Positions 58,941 through 64,000 of a stretch of 64,000 bases of DNA are shown here, in pieces. Within the stretch, counting starts at the first letter, position 1; each line of letters opens with the position of its first letter. The notes under the pieces are model-generated. The model worked only from the letters and a program-made list of their open reading frames with translations. It ran no database searches and was not told the DNA's origin. The position numbers and the translations under genes were made by a program. The DNA is from Paraburkholderia heleia NBRC 101817. Its GTDB lineage: Bacteria > Pseudomonadota > Gammaproteobacteria > Burkholderiales > Burkholderiaceae. The DNA lies in assembly GCF_000739775.1 (NCBI RefSeq), contig NZ_BBJH01000015.1, positions 62,001 through 126,000 of the forward strand, written 5' to 3'.

Positions 58941-60049
58941 CTAATAGGTCAGTAAGTTAGGGAGCAAATTCGTCGAATGGCGATCTATCGAGTCGTGTCA
59001 CTCGACGGAGCCACGGACGTGAAACGAGACGGAAGAAGTTTGGCACACAACATCCTCGAAGAGATGCGCATGCTCGCGCTTCAACGGATGAATGATGGGG
59101 AACATCCCGATGCGGTTTCGGCGTCGTTTGGGATGCATCGTTCGTGGGCGTACAAGCTGCGGGCGAAGGCTCGGGGTCGAGGACGAGGTGCGCGTGCGTT
59201 GCGCTCGACTCTGGCAACAGGCCGCCCGCGCAAGCTCACCGCTGCTCAGGAGCAGCAGGTGTTGCGGTGGATCAATGGCAAGAACCCGATGCAGTATGGA
59301 TTTGACTTCGGGCTTTGGACACGTAATCTGGTACGCGAGCTGGTGCAGCATAAATTCGGGATCATGCTCAGCCTGGCTTCGATCGGTACAATGCTGGCTC
59401 GCCTGGACCTGACGCCACAAAAGCCACTTCAGCGCGCCTACCAGCGCGATCCGGAGGCGATCGAGCGCTGGCAACATGACACGTATCCGTCCATCGCCAG
59501 ACGGGCTCGTGAGCAGAAGGCGGACATTTTCTTCTGGGACGAATCGGATTTTCGGGCCGACTCGGTACATGGCAAGACATGGGCGCCAAGCGGCGAAACC
59601 CCCGTCGTAGAGCGCCCCGGTCAGCGACAGAGTATGAGCGCGGCGTCTGCCGTCAACTCGAAGGGGGCCTTCTGGTTTGCGACGTATGAAGGAGGCCTTA
59701 GCGGCGAGTTGTTCGTCGTGCTGCTCAAGAAGTTGATGTTCCATCGCAAGAGACCGGTTCATTTGGTAGTTGACGGACTACCCGCGCACAAAAAGGCCGT
59801 TGTGAAGGACTATGTTGCCAGCACTAACGGCAAACTGACTCTGCACTTTCGGCTATGCGCCGGACCTCAATCCGGATGAGTTAGTTTGGAGCCACGTGAA
59901 GCCTACAGGCGTCGCCCGAAATCCATTGCGCAAAGGTGAAAAGCTCGCTCCGAAGATTCACGAGCAACTTGCCCAGGTTCAGCAAAACCCGGATCTCGTA
60001 CGCTCGTTTTTCAGGCATCCGTCTGTCGCCTATATTTCTGACCTATGAG
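58941..60049 (+). mobile_element. IS630-family insertion sequence
   Basis: Terminal inverted repeats are visible: CTAATAGGTCAG at the left end (58941-58952) and CTGACCTATGAG at the right (60038-60049), whose reverse complement CTCATAGGTCAG differs by one base. Both ends are flanked by TA (58939-58940 and 60050-60051), the target duplicated by IS630/Tc1-type elements. The element is 1.1 kb with one transposase gene, which is frameshifted. Confidence 0.8.
58977..60048 (+). pseudogene. IS630-family transposase with a frameshift
   Basis: The gene starts at ATG 58977 inside the left end of the element. It has a helix-turn-helix region (DAVSASFGMHRSWAYKL), RWINGKNPMQYGFDFGLWTRN, and two acidic DDE residues, Asp188 in FFWDESDFR and Asp266 in LVVDGLPAHK. 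After LTLHF at about 59850 the frame changes: GYAPDLNPDELVW, which holds the third catalytic residue (Glu), continues in another frame to TGA at 60046-60048. The present first frame stops at 59879. A five-base deletion in a sequence once reading LHFLPGYAPDLNPDE fits best, so the protein is probably inactive. Confidence 0.8.
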
Positions 60050-60146
60050 TAATCGGGCGACTGCCGACGCAGAGGCGTCGTCGGCGTTTTCGCTTCCCTT
60101 GTTGCTCAAAAGCGACACTAATTTACCAAAGAGTTAGGATGTAATC

Positions 60147-60420
60147 CGGCGTAGGTTTGCAGCCGGAATACCGCTTTGAAAGGCTGCGTCACTACTCGAC
60201 GAAAACGAGTAGCGGATACCTGCGCCGTGTGTTCTTCTCTCCGGAAATCCTGCGCCGGAGGGCGGAACGCGCTTTGATGCATGTGTCGCCGCCCTGCTGT
60301 CGAGCGGCGAGCATATGACCTGTGAAGCATCCGGGACTGCGCCTGCAGGCCTGCGTGTACCCCTCGTCGGCGGTGCGGAAGTCGTGGTGCGCCGACGCTT
60401 GGAGCAGGCCCAGGTAGCGT
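60147..60420 (+). pseudogene. Decayed second copy of the integrase start region
   Basis: CCGGCGTAGGTTTGC at 60147-60161 is followed by degenerate CCTGCGCCG copies at about 60219 and 60250, and then, from about 60270, TTTGATGCATGTGTCGCCGC and GAGCGGCGAGCATATGACCTG. This runs colinear with 52403-52600 (repeats, then the integrase ATG region) in the same orientation. The copy has frameshifts and encodes no integrase. The remaining bases up to 60662 hold no gene; the last 40 contain the promoter and ribosome site of the next gene. Confidence 0.65.
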
Positions 60421-60662
60421 TTCTGTTTTCTTCCGCTGCCGGCGACGATTAGGTATCCAAATGAAATTTCCGGAGCAGTCTGCGGCCCGCTCTTCTATCT
60501 CGCGCGTGAGCCACGCCACGCGACTGCCTGACTGGACCGGTTGTTGAGCGCTTGCTTATTTATCGATGCAGGCGATCAATCATCGTTATTTCCTTGTTTG
60601 TCATAAAAAAATCAGTCGCATAACATCGTTTAACCCGACCCAACGTAATAGCGGAGGAATTT

Positions 60663-61658
60663 GTGAGTTCGACGATGAAGGTCATGGCCCTTCAGGAGCA
60701 TGGCGGGATTGAAAAGCTTCAGCACGACACCTGGCCCATCCCGGTTCCGACCGCCAATCAGGCTTTGGTCGAGGTAGAGGCCTGTGGGCTGAACTACATG
60801 GACGTCTTTGTCATGCACGGCATGCCGGATGTCAAGACGCAGATGCCGCGCATTCCCGGCGGCGATATCTCAGGCGTGGTCCGGGAGGTGGGCGCCGAAG
60901 TCTCGAAGGAATGGATCGGCAAGCGGGTCGTGCTCTTCCCTCGCTTTCCGGAGGGCGGCGTGCTGGGCGAAAACGGCAATGGCGGGCTTTGTGAATTCAT
61001 TGCCGCGGATGAGCGGCAACTGATCGAGATTCCGGATGGAGTCGGTTTCGACGACGCGGCCGCGTTGCCTATCGCTTACGGCACGGCGCACCGCATGCTG
61101 TTCACCCGCGGTAAGCTCAAGGCCGGCGAAAAGATCCTCATTCTCGGCGCCAGCGGCGGGGTGGGTGTGGCCTGCCTGCAGTTCGCGAAACTCACGGGCG
61201 CGGAGGTGTTCGTCTGCACGAGCACTGAAGAAAAGGCTCGAAAGCTGCGTGAGCTCGGTGCCGATCACACGATCAACTATGCGCAAAACCCGGACTTCTC
61301 CAAGGCCGTCTGGGCGGCGAGCGGCAAGAAAGGTGTCGACGTCGCGGTCAATTTCACGGGCGGCGATACGTGGATTGCGACGCAGCGCTGCATGGCGACC
61401 GGTGGTCGGATTCTCACGTGCGGTTCGACGATCGGGCACATCAGCGAAATCGATGTGCGCTATGTCTGGCATCGGGAGGTCGACATCATCGGATCGCGTG
61501 CCTATGTGCCCGACGACATCCGGGCCTGCCTCGATTTCGTCGCTGCGAGGAAACTGCAGCCGGTGATCGAGTCGAAGTTCCCGCTGGAGCAGGCCGGGGA
61601 AGGGATCCGGCTGCTCGAAGATCGACGCATTTTTGGAAAGGTGATTGTCAAGCCATGA
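60663..61658 (+). CDS. Quinone-oxidoreductase-type medium-chain dehydrogenase
   Basis: The 331-residue protein starts at GTG 60663, five bases after GGAGG. It has CGLNYMDVFVMHG, ILGASGGVGVACLQFAKL and a final FGKVIVKP, the pattern of NADPH:quinone oxidoreductases. The zinc-ligand cysteines of alcohol dehydrogenases are absent. Such enzymes reduce quinones, enoyl-CoA or activated double bonds. The last ATGA of the gene overlaps the start of the acyl-CoA ligase gene, so the two are translated together. Regulation is not apparent in the upstream gap. Confidence 0.9.
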   Translation: MSSTMKVMALQEHGGIEKLQHDTWPIPVPTANQALVEVEACGLNYMDVFVMHGMPDVKTQMPRIPGGDISGVVREVGAEVSKEWIGKRVVLFPRFPEGGVLGENGNGGLCEFIAADERQLIEIPDGVGFDDAAALPIAYGTAHRMLFTRGKLKAGEKILILGASGGVGVACLQFAKLTGAEVFVCTSTEEKARKLRELGADHTINYAQNPDFSKAVWAASGKKGVDVAVNFTGGDTWIATQRCMATGGRILTCGSTIGHISEIDVRYVWHREVDIIGSRAYVPDDIRACLDFVAARKLQPVIESKFPLEQAGEGIRLLEDRRIFGKVIVKP

Positions 61659-63196
61659 GTCAGGTCCTGAAAAATCTGGGCAGCATCGGCGACGCGTACC
61701 GCAACGAGGCCCGGCCCGCCATCATCGATCTGTGGGACAGCGAGAATCCGCGCGAGATCGACTATCCGACGTTTCATGCGTCCTGTGACGCGATCGCCCG
61801 CGGCTTCGTCGCGCACGGGTTCGTGAAGGGTGACCGGGTCGGCATCTTCTGCTCGAACCGTCTCGAGTTTCTGGAGACGTTCTATGGCGCGATGCGCGCG
61901 GGCGTCATTCCCGTGCCGATGGGCATCCTCCTGCCGAAGGACACGATTGAATGGATCGTGAACGACGCAGCACTCAAGCTCGTATTCTGCGACGCTGACC
62001 TGAGCACGAAGCTTCCCGACGATACGCCGCGTATCGTGGTTGAAAGCGCGGACTATGCGGCGTTCAAGGATCCGGGGCCGTTCGAGGCCATCGTGCCGCA
62101 GGGCGATGACGTTGCATTCCAGCCCTATACGTCGGGCTCGACCGGCCGTCCCAAAGGCGTGGTGCTGTCGCACCGCGCGCATGTGTGGGTTGCCGAGACG
62201 ATTTCGCGTGACCGCGGCTTCAGCCCGAACGATCGCATGATCGTGGCGGCGCCGCTTTACCACAAGCATGCGATGAACGCGATCAAGTCGGTGTTAGTCG
62301 GCGGCTCGACGGTCGTGCTGATGAAGAAGTTCGAGCCACGCGCCTACCTGGAGGCGGTGAGCCGTTACCAGGTATCAGTCCTCTCGGGCGTGCCGACCAT
62401 TTTCGCGATGATCCTCCAGCAACGCGATCTGCTCGAAGGCAAGGACTTCTCGTTCGTCCGTCTTGCGACGCTGGGTGGCGCACCGGCATCGGACGAACTG
62501 ATCGATGCGGTAGCCAGGCTGTTGCCGAATGCCGGGATCATCTGCATCTTCGGCATTACGGAAACGAGCGCCGCGCTCTTCGGCTCGCATCCGCAGAAGC
62601 GGCTCCGGCCGCGACACTCGATCGGTTTCCCGATTGCGGGCAACGAGTTCAGGCTCGTCGGCGGTCCCGACGAGAACTTCGGCGTGTTGCACGTGCGCGG
62701 GCCGGGGATGATGAACGGCTATCACAACAACCCGGCGGAGATGGAGCGCCGGCTAAAAGATGGCTGGTTCAACACCGGTGACGTGCTGCGGCGCGACGCC
62801 GACGGATGGTATTACTTCGTCGGCCGCTCGGACGACATGTTCGTGTGCAGCGGGAACAACATCTATCCGGCCGAGGTCGAGTTGATGCTCGAGCGCCATC
62901 CCGACATTGATCAGGCGGTGGTGGTGCCGGTGCCGGACGAGGTCAAGCACCAGATTCCCTATGCGTATGTGGTGAAACGCAAAGGGGCGACCCTCTCCGA
63001 GAAGGATGTGAAAGACCACGCGCTGAAGAACGCGCCACCGTACCAGTACCCGCGCCGGGTAATCTTCGTCGAGCAGCTGCTGCTCAACGGTGTGGGCAAG
63101 ATCGATCGCAAGACGATCACGGCGCAGGCGCTCGAATTCAATCGTACCGAGCGCAACGCGCAGTCCGGTGCAGAAGTACGCGCGGAGGGAGCATGA
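61655..63196 (+). CDS. AMP-forming acyl-CoA/aryl-CoA synthetase
   Basis: The 513-residue protein starts at ATG 61655, overlapping the previous stop (ATGA). It has the P-loop YTSGSTGRPKGV (158-169), GVPTIFAM, FGITETSA, GWFNTGDVLRRDADGWYYF, and the catalytic Lys482 in GKIDRK. It activates a carboxylic acid to its CoA ester through an acyl-adenylate. The N-terminus is shorter than in fatty-acyl ligases, and cyclohexanecarboxylate- or aryl-CoA ligases are the closest in feel, but the acid is not known. Its stop overlaps the next start (ATGA again). Confidence 0.9.
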   Translation: MSQVLKNLGSIGDAYRNEARPAIIDLWDSENPREIDYPTFHASCDAIARGFVAHGFVKGDRVGIFCSNRLEFLETFYGAMRAGVIPVPMGILLPKDTIEWIVNDAALKLVFCDADLSTKLPDDTPRIVVESADYAAFKDPGPFEAIVPQGDDVAFQPYTSGSTGRPKGVVLSHRAHVWVAETISRDRGFSPNDRMIVAAPLYHKHAMNAIKSVLVGGSTVVLMKKFEPRAYLEAVSRYQVSVLSGVPTIFAMILQQRDLLEGKDFSFVRLATLGGAPASDELIDAVARLLPNAGIICIFGITETSAALFGSHPQKRLRPRHSIGFPIAGNEFRLVGGPDENFGVLHVRGPGMMNGYHNNPAEMERRLKDGWFNTGDVLRRDADGWYYFVGRSDDMFVCSGNNIYPAEVELMLERHPDIDQAVVVPVPDEVKHQIPYAYVVKRKGATLSEKDVKDHALKNAPPYQYPRRVIFVEQLLLNGVGKIDRKTITAQALEFNRTERNAQSGAEVRAEGA

Positions 63197-63600
63197 CCCT
63201 CGAAGAAGCCCAGGCGCTCGTGTCGCGCGGCCCCTACCTGCGCTGGCTCGGTCTGCAGGTGCTGGAACTGGGACCCGACACCATTGCGGCGAAGGCGAGC
63301 TGGCGCGAGGAATGGGTGGCCAACCCCGTACTTGGCCAGACCCACGGCGGCATTCTTGCTGCGCTCATCGATTTCGCTGCGGACTTCGCGCTGCTCGGCA
63401 GTATCGGGCGTCCGGTGCCGACGATCGACATGCGTGTGGATTACCACCGCCTGACGAAACAGTGCGACCTCGTCGTGAAAGGGCGCGTGATCAAGCTGGG
63501 CAAGCAATTTTCGGTGTGCGAGGCTCAGGTTTTCGATGATGGCCAGCGCATCGTGGCCAGCGGTCGCGGCGCTTACATTACTGCGCCGAAAGGGGACTGA
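63193..63600 (+). CDS. PaaI-type hotdog thioesterase
   Basis: The 135-residue protein starts at ATG 63193, overlapping the ligase stop as ATGA. It has NPVLGQTHGGILAALIDFAADFAL, the PaaI family motif with a catalytic acidic residue in the long helix, and DMRVDYHRLT. Such thioesterases recycle CoA from dead-end esters made by a neighbouring ligase, which fits its place in this three-gene coupled operon. Confidence 0.88.
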   Translation: MTLEEAQALVSRGPYLRWLGLQVLELGPDTIAAKASWREEWVANPVLGQTHGGILAALIDFAADFALLGSIGRPVPTIDMRVDYHRLTKQCDLVVKGRVIKLGKQFSVCEAQVFDDGQRIVASGRGAYITAPKGD

Positions 63601-63664
63601 TGCACGGGCAGGAACCCGGTTTCCGGTGGACGGGCTCCTTCCTCCCACACTATCGAGGTGACCC

Positions 63665-64000
63665 ATGCCAGACAACGGGGACAGACGTTTCGTGACGGAG
63701 TACACGCGCGACTATTACGGCGGCGCGTTGATGTTGCTGATCGGCCTCGGCGCGGTCGTGCAGGGAATGCGGTACGGCGTCGGCACGCTGACGCACATGC
63801 AGAGCGGCTTTTTCCCGGTGGCACTGGGCTGTGTTCTTGCCTTCCTCGGGCTGGTCATTGCAGCAGGCGCGCGGAGGAACGCGGCAGCAACCGAAGAGGA
63901 AGTCCTCCCGCCGGAATGGCGCGGCTGGATCTGCATCACGCTGGGCATCCTGGTGTTCCTGGTCCTGGGGCGTTACGGAGGGCTCGTGCCGGCGACTTTC
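63665..64000 (+). CDS. TctB-like small membrane subunit of a tripartite tricarboxylate transporter (3' truncated)
   Basis: The gene starts at ATG 63665 after GAGGTGA and runs off the window after 112 codons. It reads DYYGGALMLLIGLGAVVQGMRYG, then GTLTHMQSGFFPVALGCVLAFLGLVI, and a third hydrophobic stretch WICITLGILVFLVLG, matching TctB, the small four-helix subunit. TctA and TctC are expected beyond the window. With the upstream acyl-CoA ligase and thioesterase, a carboxylic acid uptake and activation unit is likely. Confidence 0.75.
   Translation, partial: MPDNGDRRFVTEYTRDYYGGALMLLIGLGAVVQGMRYGVGTLTHMQSGFFPVALGCVLAFLGLVIAAGARRNAAATEEEVLPPEWRGWICITLGILVFLVLGRYGGLVPATF

Noticed and set aside
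60118-60519. A 133-codon minus-strand open frame
   Set aside because: It is Arg-rich and lies antisense to a decayed integrase region that aligns with 52403-52600; it has no ribosome site.
1-64000. tRNA, rRNA or replication origin sequences
   Set aside because: No cloverleaf with a TTC-loop, no ribosomal RNA signature and no DnaA-box cluster was noticed on either strand; a covariance search could not be run.

Overview
The window is GC-rich chromosomal DNA of the Burkholderiaceae, most like Paraburkholderia or Caballeronia. This rests on the AcnD/PrpF-type methylcitrate cluster with a divergent prpR, the DUF3331- and DUF4148-type small proteins, the Burkholderia-type trimeric porin, and the density of LysR, GntR and AraC regulators beside transporters and CoA or aldehyde enzymes. 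No rRNA, tRNA or CRISPR array was seen. Function calls come from reading motifs and gene order; no database search was run.

Layout. 1-5.9 kb: the tail of a UvrD-like helicase, a phosphoribosyltransferase-HAD fusion, and a signalling module made of a periplasmic molybdopterin-binding-fold protein, a hybrid histidine kinase and a convergent BetR-receiver regulator, then a C39-like protein. 5.9-12.7 kb: a LysR regulator, a zinc alcohol dehydrogenase with a divergent AraC regulator, a 2-hydroxyacid dehydrogenase, and a globin-GAF-EAL cyclic-di-GMP phosphodiesterase. 12.7-18.1 kb: a minus-strand acyl-CoA dehydrogenase/CoA-transferase/MFS set with a divergent LysR gene and a 19-bp LysR-type palindrome between them.

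18.2-31.5 kb is the most interesting stretch. It is a 13-kb plus-strand catabolic cluster of fourteen genes: two MFS importers, a lactonase-like metallo-hydrolase, an SDR, an MmgE/PrpD protein, three different 3-hydroxyisobutyrate-dehydrogenase-type enzymes, a NIPSNAP protein, an aldehyde dehydrogenase, two carboxymuconolactone-decarboxylase-type proteins, a cupin and a GntR/FCD regulator. A TTGT-NN-GACAA-like motif sits at the start, in the middle and in front of the regulator gene, which suggests one self-controlled regulon. The substrate cannot be read from the sequence.

31.5-52.3 kb is more ordinary: a cobalamin-dependent ribonucleotide reductase, a thioesterase, DUF3331, an AI-2E-type permease, an esterase, an OpgC-type membrane protein, an NlpD-like lipoprotein, the propionate (2-methylcitrate) genes prpB-prpC-acnD-prpF with a sigma-54 promoter and tandem PrpR-like sites facing prpR, a 3-methyladenine glycosylase, DUF4148, a CBS protein and ribA.

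52.3-60.6 kb looks acquired. Two decayed copies of the same integrase start region lie about 7.7 kb apart in direct orientation. Between them are a transposase fragment, a porin, an MFS transporter, a GntR regulator, an enoyl-CoA hydratase, a CoA-transferase and an IS630-family element with terminal inverted repeats and TA flanks. 60.6-64 kb continues with a coupled quinone oxidoreductase/acyl-CoA ligase/thioesterase operon and the start of a TctB-like transporter gene that runs off the window.
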